Part shown: positions 1 to 10,802 of the stretch, in pieces | Layout: every line of letters begins with the position of its first letter | How positions within the stretch are numbered: position 1 is the stretch's first letter | From: Pseudeuparius sepicola | Taxonomy: Eukaryota > Arthropoda > Insecta > Coleoptera > Anthribidae | Assembly: GCA_963920635.1 (NCBI GenBank) | Contig: OY987303.1 | Location: 46,437,223 to 46,501,222 of the forward strand | DNA length: 64,000 bases | Reading direction: 5' to 3' | Notes under the pieces: generated by a model | Told to the model about the DNA's origin: nothing | What the model saw: the letters and a program-made list of their open reading frames with translations, nothing else | Databases searched by the model: none | Program-made: the position numbers and the translations under genes

Positions 1-245
1 AAAATTAAAGTTAAGTAGCGTATTCATGTGTTATCCGATAATAAGTTGCGCTTGCGGTATTTTGTTTTTTTTTGTAATACACAGGTTGGTCGAAAAAATA
101 CAAAAAAGTTAAATTTATTTTTTTGACTAGGTGGCTGTGACTTTAAATCTGACATCTACTTTTGATTCCAAACAACTTTTGTAAGTAACTTTTTACCGTA
201 TTTTAAAAAATAAGGGTACTTTACTCTTGAGTTACATATTTTTGA
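1..245 (-). repeat. Truncated Tc1/mariner-type MITE
   Basis: This segment is an inverted, diverged copy of the interior of the complete MITE at 26488-26941. Both share stretches such as TTGCGCTTGCGGTATTTTG and GGTACTTTACTCTTGAGTTA in opposite orientation. The window edge cuts the element, so only one side is seen, and similarity fades after about 245. Confidence 0.8.
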
Positions 246-599
246 GAATACATACCTAATAATTTTTGCAATTACCTCGTAGGTAATTACAAGAGACGGA
301 AAAGCCTAGTTTTTATAACCCGAAGGAAATTTTTTTATTATATATTCTGCAGACGGGCGGCCAAACATCTAGGAACGCCACTGTCGCCACTGGCTGTGGG
401 GCTACAGCCCGCAAACAACCGATAAAGTACAGTTCGAGTTCGGGCAATGAGGCAATTTAACTAGACACTTCGCTGGAATGCTCGGAATCACGAAAACGAT
501 ACACCCAGTATATCATGTTTGGAATGCATCTTCGTGGGGAATTAGCTGCCTTCTATCTATCCCTACTTCGATTATTATTATTTTTTAAATAAAAAAATC

Positions 600-655
600 G
601 CTAAATGGTTTTCGTGAAATACTGGGGTATAAAAAATCGCAGCCGGCCCTGGATT
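600..655 (-). repeat. Possible hAT terminus
   Basis: On the minus strand the string CAGGGCCGGCTGCG begins at about 652. It resembles the CAGGGCCGGC termini of many animal hAT elements. A hAT transposase relic lies at 861-1275, so this could be one end of the same dead element. No partner end or target duplication was found. Confidence 0.3.
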
Positions 656-860
656 TGCATTTTGAAAATGGAAGGAAGGTCAAAAGAAGCTGAATTTGAA
701 GGCCTTTCAAACAAAAAAAAAAGATTAGGCGATTGTCTCCAAAAATGAAGATTTTACAGATTTCTACAGTTTTAAAGTTGGACACCCTGTATATAGAACT
801 AGCATTTTTAGGCAAGGTTAGTATTGCCACTCAATTTTCCAGTATCGATACTAAATACAG

Positions 861-1275
861 TTGTTCGTTTTTATCCAATGTTGTACTTACAAAGAAAAAT
901 TAAAAACCGAATTGGAAGTCATTTACCTGAAAGAGGACATTAGAAATATCGCGCATGGTTTAAATTTGCTAGCATTTATGACTCATAATAACTTTGAAGA
1001 AACCTATAGCGAAACAATTAAGATATTAAAAATTACTATAACTACACACTACACCTATGTCAACAGCCGAATCAGAGCGTTATTTTTCGACTCTCAAGAG
1101 AATAAAGACATTTTTAAGGCATTCCATGAATGATGAACGTCATAATTCGTTAGCGATGGTGTCTATGAATAAAAACTTTGCAGCTGCATAATATCAGCAA
1201 CTTTGCCGAAAAAGTTATAGAACATTATATTTCGGATAAAACAAGAAAACTAGACTTTACATTTAAAATATAAAT
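861..1275 (+). pseudogene. hAT transposase C-terminal relic
   Basis: The reading frame from 861 encodes a segment ending in ...FEETYSETIKILKITITT. From 1057 another frame continues with STAESERYFSTLKRIKTFLR and then MNDERHNSLAMVSM, the signature of the hAT C-terminal dimerisation region. A third frame near 1187 carries a basic tail (FAEKVIEHYISDKTRKLDF) and stops at about 1272. At least two frameshifts (about 1045-1057 and 1180-1190) therefore break the gene. The N-terminal zinc finger and most of the RNase H-like core are missing. It is a dead fragment, not a host gene. Confidence 0.85.
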
Positions 1276-2083
1276 ATTAATAAGAGTCAGTGCAAAATAC
1301 CTACAAAAAAAAATAATAAAAAAAAAACAATAACTCCTCACCTGCATTCTTCAAAGTACAATGTGTTCTTTTTTTAAGCGCCCCCCCCCCCGCGCATAAC
1401 GTCATAGGTCATAGACACCGAAACGTTACAGAAATTACTACACATGTTTGAACTGCTTTGCGATGTTTTATGGCGCGAGTAATAAAAACGTTTTCTGAAA
1501 TACCTATAAAAAATGTTAGTATTTGATTGCATAGTGTAAACCAGCTATAAGCTAACAAATGTCGTTATTTTGGTAGCCGTTTGGCGAGGACTATATTTAT
1601 GCTTAAATAAAGGAGTTTGGAAGATGTACCTACTATAAAACAACTAAGTAGAATAACGTTAAGGGTATACGTAAGAGACTGCACTTCAACTCTCTATTAT
1701 AATGAGGTATATAGATGTTCCTCATCTGCCGTCTCCTCAAAGAAAGTTATGTGTTCTTGTTGTTTTAATGACATAATTATGATAACCTCAAAAGTAAAAT
1801 TTTTTAGGACTGCAATAACAATATACTTACAGCTTGAAACAACAATAAAATCGACAAAATTTCTTGGAGTTGGTCCTTGAATCCTATCTTATATACGATA
1901 AACTTTTTTGCATGCAAAGTGACTTTTTTGTTGGAAAAAGGAAAATTGTATAATAAAATCTTTTTAGAATTAAAAGTTAGCCATACTTAACTTCTGAAAT
2001 TGTAGAGCAGTCGTTTTGCTTTTTCATTTCGAACCTAAAAAACTACCTACTAGGGCGCCTAATTTAAATTTTTACAATAATAA
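1276..2083. other. No gene recognised
   Basis: AT-rich sequence with a 12-base C run near 1380 and short open frames without recognisable domains. Nothing further can be supported. Confidence 0.6.
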
Positions 2084-2883
2084 TGTGGAAAACATGGGTG
2101 GGTTTTACAAAAACACACCTTATATGTAGGTTATTATATTTGTTAAAAAAATGGACTGCGATTTATGTCATTATATATGTCTGATTAAAGTTCGGATTTT
2201 ATATTATTTTTATTTTGAACTTTAGGAACTGAGCTAGCGTCTAGAAACAGATTCCGTAACATTTGGCGACCGTGACAGGACACAATCAGACAGGATGCTG
2301 CATAAAGTCGTACAGTAACAGTAGTCGACAGGATCTCCAGGTATTCAACGTAAATTCAAATTACCTATTATCGATATTAAAGGGTTTGATGGAAACATCA
2401 AAGGATGGTTGTCATTTTGGGCACAATTTAAGAAGATTCACGATGCTGACGACATTTAGTCATCCGGCAAGGTACAGTATCTCTTTCAAGAGACAGTACC
2501 AAGCAGCAGAGCAAGGCATTTAGTAGAAAGCTTTCCAGCAATGGAAATCCCGTTACTGGTGTTGGCTTTATACATCAAAAGCAGGATACCCGTTCCGTTT
2601 GTTGCACGCTCTGGTAGAGTGCCTAACAGGCCAGATAGACTGATATTTGATAAATATCACTTTCCGCGTGGGGGGGGGGGGGAGGATGTTGAAAACATGG
2701 GTGGGTTTTACAAAAATACTCCTTATATGTAAGTTATTGGTTATTATATTGTTTAAAAAATGGACCTGTGATTGATGTCACTATAATACATTGTGTCCAG
2801 ATTATATATTATATTATCTATTTTTATTTTTAACTTGCGGAACTGAGCTGGAAGCGGGTAGCGTCTAGGAACAGATTCCCAAA
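2084..2883 (+). mobile_element. Miniature BEL/Pao LTR retrotransposon (TRIM-like)
   Basis: Two direct repeats flank a short interior. The 5' LTR is 2084-2261 (TG...CA) and the 3' LTR is 2687 to about 2883. Immediately inside the 5' LTR is a primer-binding-site-like stretch, TGGCGACCGTGACAGGA, at 2264-2280, a sequence known from BEL/Pao elements. Immediately before the 3' LTR is a G-rich polypurine tract (about 2669-2686). The interior is only about 425 bp and keeps part of a gag frame, with no protease, reverse transcriptase or integrase. The LTRs differ by point changes and indels, so the insertion is old. The outer boundary of the 3' LTR and the target duplication are uncertain. Confidence 0.8.
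2352..2610 (+). pseudogene. BEL/Pao gag remnant
   Basis: One frame reads ...LPIIDIKGFDGNIKGW followed by LSFWAQFKKIHDADD, a stop, then ...TVPSSRARHLVESFPA. This order, a 'P.F.G....W..FW.QF..IH' block followed by 'A.ELV..FP', is the N-terminal part of BEL/Pao Gag. One in-frame stop and a large 3' deletion make it non-coding. Confidence 0.75.
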
Positions 2884-3448
2884 TAGTATTGTTTTTAAAA
2901 GAGGATACCTAATCGAAATAATGTCAAAACTAAGTGAAACCAGCGAATTCGCCACGAATCAGAACATCCAAAGAATAATAATTATTTAAAATTCACTTTA
3001 TACATAATTTTGAATATAAAAAATTATTTGATAATATAAATAAAAAACAAGAAAACTATTTATAAAAACCGTCGTAAAGAAGTTCAAACTGCTTTAATAT
3101 TACGAAATGCTGTAGGTAGATAATATGTTTTGCCCATTCCCTCATTTTTGCAAAGAACGAGGCTTAGCTGCGACAGGATTTTCATAGGTAATATAGAAAT
3201 AAAATGAAAATAACATAAAATAATAGAAAATAATAAAAAAATAATGAAACATACCTATGTGGGAACCTACTTGCTATAGTATTAAAAACAGAAAACTATT
3301 TCTTTCTTCTCCTTGTATTTTGTACACATATTTTATTAACTACTTACCCTATTATTAGATACTACGGCAGGTAAATAATAATTTATTTTATAATTTATAA
3401 TTATGACATAGATATATTTTGATTTTAGAATAAAAATTTGGTAACGTA
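2884..3448. other. AT-rich flank with poly(A) signal of the Ly6-like gene
   Basis: No gene was recognised. On the minus strand AATAAA (plus-strand TTTATT, 3382-3387) lies about 65 bases past the stop codon of the Ly6-like gene and is the likely poly(A) signal. Confidence 0.5.
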
Positions 3449-3678
3449 TTATAACAATATTCTCGTGGAAAAATATGACACAGCAACGTAAAATAACCAC
3501 AAAGGTACGAAAGGGCCTTGTCGTATAGCCGAATTACAAGGCTTGTGCAAGCCAACCGACGATTTACAGACGCACATTTCAAGTTCGTATCCCTCGCGCT
3601 TTTCTTTGAAACAACCGCTGGTAACGTCACCCTCTCCTCGAGTCTGCACCTTGGCACACATATAGGTAGCATTATTCA
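3449..3678 (-). CDS. Ly6-like gene, exon 4 (GPI tail)
   Basis: The acceptor TCTCATTCCAG precedes 3678; the TAA stop is at 3451-3449. It encodes the last five cysteines, the PCN end and the C-terminal hydrophobic GPI signal. Confidence 0.85.
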
Positions 3679-6600
3679 CTGGAATGAGAAGAAAACTTAC
3701 TTGAATAGATGTGTTCACTAATTTCCGATTGTAAACAAAATCGATAGACATTAGTTTATTGACAGATGTATCAATGACAAATAAAATTGTCACCGAAATA
3801 AATGCAAAATACAAACAGGGGAAAGGCTAGGGCTAGGGCGGAACGCATCAACTTTACATCTCTGCGCCTAATGGGAAGCACGCACGCGTGTTGCTCGAGC
3901 TGCTGCCATTGTGCATATTACCGCAGTAGCGACTATATCGCAGAAAAATAAGCTATACGTATTTGCCGTGTTCTCATACTGGACGCCCTAGAACTGCGGA
4001 TGATAATGGCTGTATGCGAGTGTCGTGAAAGGCAGTGACGTATCAGTCGTCCTAGCCACTTTATAGCGGCAAATAATGGTGTTCATATTGTTCACATATT
4101 TCGGTAAACATTTTATTTTGAATGACATGTGACTACGTTCATCCCGTGGCAACTCGATCGGATTGAAATGAATCCGATTGGGTAAAATCTATTCTTTTAC
4201 AATTCTGGTATTTACATCGACACTAATGAATCAAGAGCTTTTTAAATCCTCTCCAGGGATATTATCTTGTAATACTATCGAAGTGATAAGTACAACTTGC
4301 CAATTCATTGTGTTATACCACAGAGAAGACCAGAATACACATTGTAGGTCACTGTGGATCTTCTTTCTCAGGTTAAATTAATCTATAACAAATGAAGAAC
4401 GCAGTCTACTTCATAGATTGTCTGAACGATCTTATAGGGTGTGTGAAAAATTATGTAAAAGTTGTGCTCCATTTGACATATTTGACAAGATGGACTCCTT
4501 GTATTCTGGTCTTCTCTGTGGTTATACTTATTCCATTTTAGGTTGGTGCCCAGGTGGCATCCTTCTGGCTAATTTCTGTTTGGAAATGACAAATAACTAT
4601 AGCCTCACACACTGCGAATGAATGGTGTACTGCGTAGGAAACTGGTTTGTGCAGGCACTTTTTCTTTTTTTACTACTATCACAACCACAGATATGATTGA
4701 TTTTTGAAAATTAATAATTTGAGGTTAGGTCTTGGCAACAAAACAGTAGTGAAGTTAGCGGTTTAGTTACATTTCAAGTTAAACCGCCCAAACAATTCAC
4801 CGCTGGGAAAATACACCGCACGCAATTCATCGTAGGGAAACTCATCGCGGGACAAATTGTTTGCGCAAGCTCAAGTTAGGATAAGTTTAGATAAATAGTT
4901 AGTACAGTATTATAAAAGCATTCATAGAAATATATTCATTATTGTACCTATTTCTAAAATCAACAATGCAGAGGATAACTAATCCTTTTCTGGGAAAAAA
5001 ATGTAATTCGGAATAGTAATGTTATTATTATATTTTAAATATAATTTAATTTTAGTATGGAAAATTGCAAGTATCTGCACTAATAAAAATTAAAAACATA
5101 ATAAATAAAATACAGGTATGTAGAGTATATTAATTTAGTTACCTCCACGCCTCCACCTCCACCATTATTATTGTACTGTTAATGCTTTTCTGGAAAAGAA
5201 TTTATAAAGGAAATGCTGGAGGTAATTATTTCATAATACTCTACCTACCTGTAATGCAATACTAAAAAAATGTGTACCATCTAATTCCGAATAATAATGT
5301 TTTTATTATATTTTAAATATAATTTAATTTTAATATGGAAAATGGCAAGTAAGTACCTACTGATTGTACTGATGTCCGCAATATATAAATCATAACCTTT
5401 AGGGATATATTGTCATATAAGTAAAGTTAAATTCGACGTGTAAACATCTGTTTTCTGAGCCTCAACTTTGTCAAGATTGCCTCTTGAATTCCTGCAATCA
5501 GAAAAATTAAGAAAGAAGTTAGTTTTCAACGGTCGCTGCTACTATCGAGAGTATCGAGAGAGATTCGTTGAAGATAAAGTTCACTGGAAGTGTTCAGAGT
5601 ATCAAAAATGTAGATGCCCATCTGGAATAGCCACAGTTGGCGAACAAATTATTAAGACGTGGAAAGAGCACACCCACTGTGGAGATGCAGCAAATTTAGA
5701 GGCAATTATAATTTACGAAATGTTCGAAAGCAAAGAATTCCCAAGATACATATGCCACACCAAATAATTTCCAGCCCTTCCGGGATGTGCAGTCAGGCAA
5801 CAACTTCCAGACTTCCAAGTGTGAACAACATTAAAAGGTCGATAAGGAATATCAGGAGCCATCACTTGTCTTACCCAGTCCTCCCAGAGCATCGCAGTAT
5901 AATTGTATTTCCCGAAGAATATACCAAGACCTACAAAGAAGAACAATTTTTCTTTTCGATTCCGGACCGGAAGATAACAGAATTTTAATTTTTCCACGAA
6001 GCAGAATCTTCGACTACTGGCCGAAAGTGAACATTGGTTTGCGGATGGCACATTTAAGATTGCTCCACTACTATTTCATCAGTTGTATACACTTCACGGC
6101 TTGAGACAACATACACCTCTACCGTTAGTTTCTGTATTGCTTCCTGGCAAGAACGAGACTACATAATATGTGGAACTTCTTCAGCAAGTAAAACAATTGG
6201 AACCGTCTTGTCTCCGGAAACAATCACTACAGACTTTGAAAACGCAATGATTAATGCCATCAGGAAGGAATTCCCCCACCAGGCATCGAGGTTGCTTTTT
6301 CCATTTTACACAGTGTCTCGTAACAAATGTCCAAAGTTGTGGCTTAAAAAGAATATATGAGACCCGTGTTTAATTTGCATTAAAAATGTGAATGCTTGCT
6401 GCACTACCTTTTGTGCCGCTAAAGGATGTAGTTGCCAGCTTTGAGTTATTATGTGACCATGAAATTGTTCCAGCCGAGGCACAAGATGTGATTTGTGGAG
6501 TCTGTTGTACAATATTTACTGAAAACAAATAGTGTAGAGGGTTGGCGCAGAGGATTTGAACAACAAATATTGGCTGACCATCCAAACATTTCGAGATTTG

Positions 6601-9600
6601 TAAAGTGTATAAAAAGGAGCAGAGCCTAAACGAACTTAAATTTGAACAGTCCCCACATAGCTGGACAAGAAGGTGGAAGACCCAGGATAAATTATCGCGA
6701 CAGTGCGAAGCGCATAAAAAATGTTGTGTTGTATTACTAAAATGTAGGTATATTACTTATGTACAGGGTGTTCCCGTATATTTTGACCCAGCCCTAGAGC
6801 CTCTATTTTTCGAGTTAGAAAAAAATTACTTAAATGAAAGTTGTATAGGGTACCAAGGTGTATTGTCCCAAAAATAATGGATTTACAGGAATGCCCTTGC
6901 CTAAGTTGAAATGTTTTTCCACGGCAACCTTGATTAAATATAAAGATTTTATTTATCTGCAATTTGGAATATCACTCGAATGCTTAGAGCAAACATATAA
7001 CATATTTATATTGTTGGAATTAGAAAAATGCGTGCAATTCAAATATCCACAAATATACAGGGCGTTCCATTAAAAAAAAGTAACTTTATATTTTTTCATA
7101 AATTTGCGCCGCTCATTTGTTTTATCTAGTAACAGATCCTAACGGTTCAGAAAAAACCCTACAACTTTCCACGGTGAATAGCGGATCTACTTGAAATTTT
7201 TAATCCGCTCCGCTGAGATAAACGTAGTCCTTGTTTCGGTAGACTTTAATCTATCGATTTGGGATACATACAATTGAAAATTAATGAACATATACCTGTC
7301 TTCTATTGTTCCTATTTTGTAAAACTTGCAGTTAAATAAGGGGAACGCATTTTTTCAGAAAATATCTAATAACGGTAATTAAATTTGTTTTCAACATGGT
7401 TCATAGTTTATGTAGTTGTTTAGTGGAATGAGTACTAACTACCTAGACCTAGACTTACCTCTACCATTATAAAGATACTTGTAACTAACACACACTTGAT
7501 TTTCAGATTGTCTACAAAGAACACTCGCTCTGTGATGCTGCCACAAGTAATCTATATCCGGGGCAGTACCATCATCTAAACAAACGAATAAAATGTCATT
7601 CGTATACACGGTGATTGAGTTTTATCTGGTAGATTTCATCAGTTAACAAAAAAAGAGTATTTTCCATATACCTACTTAACTATTTTCCACTGCCCCCGCC
7701 CGTTGAAGATATTGAAACGAAAATTAGTACACAGTATGTATACAAGTAGTGATCGACTGTCGCAAAATCGTATGATAATAAGTTCCCCAAATTTATTTTA
7801 TCAAAAAAAGTCCAATATACGGCCCTCTAAAAAATATTGTTTCGGGCAATAATTAAGTTTCTTATTCTTAACAAAAAGTGTCTCTTGATATTTATATATG
7901 TATCTGTCACAGTCTCGAAATAATCCATTTGAAAAGTCATTTTTAGATTTTGAAAAGAAAAATAATAGATATTATGTAACACATAATAGTTGACCAAGGA
8001 AGTTATTATTATTTTGTAGGTATAATTACTTTGACATTTTAATCGGTTATGGCCAAATATGAATTGAGGGCGATATGGACACTCCAGTTATACGTACAAT
8101 ATACTTACATATTTGTGTCTACGTGTAATAGCTTCTAACCGGATATTTGAATAAACGGTGAAAATAATTTGACAAATCACACTAATGTTTTGGAATACAA
8201 TAAATATCAAAGTAGCTTGATTTGCAAGCACGCGCAGTAGATGTTAACTGTGATTGGTTGGTTTCGATTCCATGTTCCATATTGTGCCTAGGATATGTAT
8301 ATGAAATTATATTCGTTTAGTAAACTGGATTTGCCTATTTATCAATTCTATACATTGTAGAGAAAACGGCAAATATATAAATATGTGGTAGTAGAAAACA
8401 ATTTTTTTAGAAGGTCGTATCAGTAAATTTCGTTTGGATATTTTCAACGGTTGGAAAAATAAAAAATGTAATGGTAAACACATCATATAGCTCGAAAACA
8501 GTGATGCCACCTTAGGAAATTTCTTCCTACTTCTAAGAATATTTTTTTCCATTTAGGGAAAATTTAGGGAATTCAAGTTACTTTTAGGGATTTCTTCTTT
8601 TTATAATAGGTGCTCTACTCCAGTTGTTTTTTTTAATCGAGGTATTTGTTTTTGTTTGAGAGTATTTAGTTTGTTTTTAAAGAATTTTTTTGAAGTTTTT
8701 TATGTAAGCTTCAGTAAAAACTTAAGTTTTCATTTCTATTATCTGTGCAAATCTAGGGACTTTATACAAATTCTAGAGATATTTTGAAACTAGGGTAGGT
8801 GTCTATGGAATTCTAGGGACTTTTTTCATTAAATTTGAGGACTTAATTATGGCCTGTTAGCATCACTGCTCGAGAACGAGGCAGCTGTGGAAAAAAGTTA
8901 TACAACATAAAATTCTTATTCTTTATTTTACGTGGCAATACTTACTAGTGTTTCACAAGACTCTTACAAATGTCTTGTTCTTGTCTTGTTCTTGCTGCAA
9001 GAACAAGACAAGACTCTTTTAAATTTCTTTTCTTGCTTTGCAAAATCAAAAATAAATCATCGACCCGCCGCACGGCGGTTCTCCAGCGCTGCATCAACTT
9101 GTCTCGACAAGCTTTGTACGCAATAAATAATGCAAGAGTCTCGCCAACAAGAGTCTTGGTAGCAAGACTCTTGCTGCGATCACGTCACTAAACAAAAAAT
9201 GCAAGAACAAGAAATTGCAAGAAGTCTTGCTTGCAAGACAAGATTTTTTCCATAGCAAGAGTCGGGCAAGACAAGCATGAATTTAATTTCTTGTCTTGCT
9301 CTGCAAGACAAGACAAGAATAGGCGTAGCAAGACAAGAAATCTTGTCTTGTGAAACACTAATACTTACAAGATATTACAACCGGCGGTGCACATGGAATG
9401 TCTTCACTAGCTCTGGTTTCCTCCAGATAGTCGCCACAAGTCCCGTTATATCTGGTCACATTGTCGAAATCCGGACCGAACCATGTGAAGTCGAAACAAT
9501 ACGACCATTCCTCTTTCAGATTTGAGTCATCGGTGGTCGTGTCGTTTGATGATTGACAATTTACCAACACTGGGATAAATGTATGAACACAAATGTAAAC

Positions 9601-10113
9601 CAATAATGATATACATTCAGACAAAAGCGGAATATTATACCAGGATGAAAAGACAAATAATAAACAGTTCCAAAACTATCTAATAGGTGCTTTGAAGTAG
9701 GTAACCCTAAAATTCCATTATATATAATCCGAAGCCTCGTCCGAAGCAGAAGTTATTGCCAGTATATTAAGGCCCAACTTGATTTTTTCTCATTTACATT
9801 CCTGGGGACACACTGCGTCTATATCATGTTGAACTCCCCCCTTTTGAAGGTAGGTAAAATAAAGCTCTAAAATTCTCAATACCTATCCGAACGTTAAAAT
9901 TCTGAAGCAGGAGAAAATCTTAAATTAATTTCACTGCAGTAACGATAATGTAATAAGATGAATTACGTATACGTAGGTTCCTATGGTGGATATTGAAATG
10001 TTTCTTAAGGATATGGATTTATCCAATAAATAAATAAATGCTTACTTACCATAGACACAAAAAAGTGCTGCGAGTAAAAAATAAACACGAAAAATAATGT
10101 TATTCGTCGACAT
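3449..10113 (-). CDS. Ly6/three-finger-like GPI-anchored secreted protein (4 exons)
   Basis: Four exons join with consistent phase-1 introns: 10113-10050, 9569-9369, 7575-7459 and 3678-3449, giving 203 aa. Exon 1 starts MSTNNIIFRV and runs into a hydrophobic core (YFLLAALFCVYG), a signal peptide. The mature part has ten cysteines (WSYC, GTCG, IPCAP, VLCRQ, QVCVS, YMCAK, SGCF, EMCVCK, HKPCN) and ends with the 'PCN' typical of Ly6/uPAR domains. A hydrophobic tail (VPLWLFYVAVSYFSTRILL) follows small residues NSA, as expected for GPI attachment. All donors read GTAAGT and all acceptors follow pyrimidine tracts. The Ly6 assignment rests on cysteine number, ending and topology; the cysteine spacing is loose, so another small disulfide family is possible. 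The frame is fully open, so it is probably functional. The role is unknown; insect Ly6 proteins act at cell surfaces, septate junctions or ion channels. Confidence 0.82.
4318..4521. repeat. 204-bp MITE with TTATA target duplication
   Basis: The ends are inverted copies of CCACAGAGAAGACCAGAATA. Both flanks read TTATA (4313-4317 and 4522-4526). There is no coding capacity. It lies in intron 3 of the Ly6-like gene. The superfamily is not clear. Confidence 0.7.
5001..5360. repeat. Nested direct and inverted repeat
   Basis: A roughly 75-bp AT-rich segment at 5001-5080 recurs in direct orientation at 5281-5355. Between them, 5114-5150 and 5215-5250 form inverted arms (AGGTATGTAGAGTATATTA against AATACTCTACCTACCT). 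It is probably a MITE inserted in an older repeat. Confidence 0.6.
5468..6745 (+). pseudogene. FLYWCH-MULE transposase pseudogene
   Basis: From about 5515 the frame encodes a FLYWCH zinc finger: KLVFNGRCYYREYRERF, then HWKCSEYQKCRC, then KEHTHCGD. After frame changes it continues with RLPSVNNIKRSIRN and an LPEHRS...IPEEY-like block. Near 6035 it reads WFADGTFKIAPLLFHQLYT, the start of a MULE-type DDE domain, followed by PLVSVLLPGKNETT, a VTDFENAMI block and CFFHFTQ. The 3' part gives NSVEGWRRGFEQQ and ends near 6740. At least five frameshifts and several stops are needed, so it is inactive. No terminal inverted repeats were found. It lies in intron 3 of the Ly6-like gene on the opposite strand. 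Confidence 0.88.
6760..7075. repeat. Repeat bounded by ACAGGGTGTTCC-like motifs
   Basis: ACAGGGTGTTCC at about 6764 and ACAGGGCGTTCC at about 7058 occur in the same orientation. Such motifs begin many insect mariner-like repeats, and similar ones occur elsewhere in the window (35310, 45201). No full element could be bounded. Confidence 0.4.
7459..7575 (-). CDS. Ly6-like gene, exon 3
   Basis: Acceptor TTTGTTTAG, donor GTAAGTCT, 117 bp, phase 1 to phase 1. It encodes YDGTAPDIDYLWQHH and two further cysteines. It has no in-frame stop. Confidence 0.8.
7580..8498. other. Intron 2 of the Ly6-like gene, unassigned part
   Basis: AT-rich intronic sequence without a recognisable gene or boundable repeat. 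Confidence 0.5.
8499..8868. mobile_element. Non-autonomous hAT MITE (370 bp)
   Basis: The ends are CAGTGATGC and GCATCACTG. Flanking 8-bp copies CTCGAAAA (8491-8498) and CTCGAGAA (8869-8876) match at 7 of 8 positions. The interior repeats short TAGGGACTT/TTTAGGGA words many times, as subterminal transposase-binding repeats of hAT elements do. No coding capacity. Confidence 0.8.
8946..9360. mobile_element. Non-autonomous hAT MITE at the Ly6-like exon 2 donor (415 bp)
   Basis: The inverted ends are TAGTGTTTCACAAGAC and GTCTTGTGAAACACTA. The 8-bp target duplication ATACTTAC is perfect (8938-8945 and 9361-9368). The interior is packed with CAAGACAAGA/TCTTGTCTTG words on both strands. The target duplication equals, on the minus strand, the splice donor GTAAGTAT of exon 2, so the donor is restored next to the exon. 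No coding capacity. Confidence 0.93.
9369..9569 (-). CDS. Ly6-like gene, exon 2
   Basis: The acceptor TTATCCCAG lies just before 9569. The donor GTAAGTAT begins at 9368. The exon is 201 bp, phase 1 at both ends, and carries the first three cysteines of the domain and predicted N-glycosylation sites (NDT, NVT, NGT). Confidence 0.85.
10050..10113 (-). CDS. Ly6-like gene, exon 1 (signal peptide)
   Basis: ATG at 10113-10111, then 21 codons plus one base, then donor GTAAGTAAG. It encodes most of the signal peptide. Confidence 0.8.
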
Positions 10114-10798
10114 TATTACGATACGACTCAAGTCATTGTCAATAAACTGATTTATTAATCCAGAGGACCTATTGAAATCTAAAAATTATCACTTCTTAAC
10201 TAGACTGGATAAAGATTTTCCTTTCTAGATAAGATAATAAAATAAGATATTTTTATCTTTCTATCTAATCATGGTTTAAACTACGATCACCATTTATCAT
10301 CCTTAAAATGTATTAACTAATTCCCAGGCATATCATATCTGTTTATAGAAATTGAATGTCGGAAGCAACTTCCCATTGGAGATTATATAACCTCCGCGAG
10401 ATGTTAAAAATTGTCTCGAACACGTTTAATTAGCAATGTCCATGTGAAAAAGTTGAAATTAAGAAATTTTAGAGGTGCCTTTATGCGATATACCATCCCA
10501 CGAACTGGTCCACATAAAAACGAGTCGGCAATTTTAAATTTAGATGTGGAACGTAACAGCGGAACACATTGAGTAGCTTATAAAAAATTCGGCAATCATG
10601 TCGAATATTTTGACAGTTTTGAAGGATGAAAACCTCCCCAGAACTGCTTAGATACTTAGGAAAAGATGTGAAAATTATATACAGTGCGTCCGCGGATGGA
10701 GTCCGACAAAAAGTCAATTAAAGGTTTATTTTGTTAAAAGTCAAATAAAGTACATCATCATATTAATGATGTTAGAATTTGTTTTATCGAATACAGTA
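10114..10798. other. Upstream flank of the Ly6-like gene
   Basis: Probably contains the promoter and 5' UTR of the Ly6-like gene. No clear TATA box or initiator could be assigned and no other gene is visible. Confidence 0.35.
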
Positions 10799-10802
10799 TA
10801 TA

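Noticed and set aside
5713..6051. 112-codon minus-strand frame
   Set aside because: It is antisense to the FLYWCH-MULE pseudogene.
9000..9340. Simple-sequence microsatellite of CAAGA
   Set aside because: The words occur on both strands within a bounded hAT MITE with perfect target duplication, so they are subterminal repeats and not a free microsatellite.
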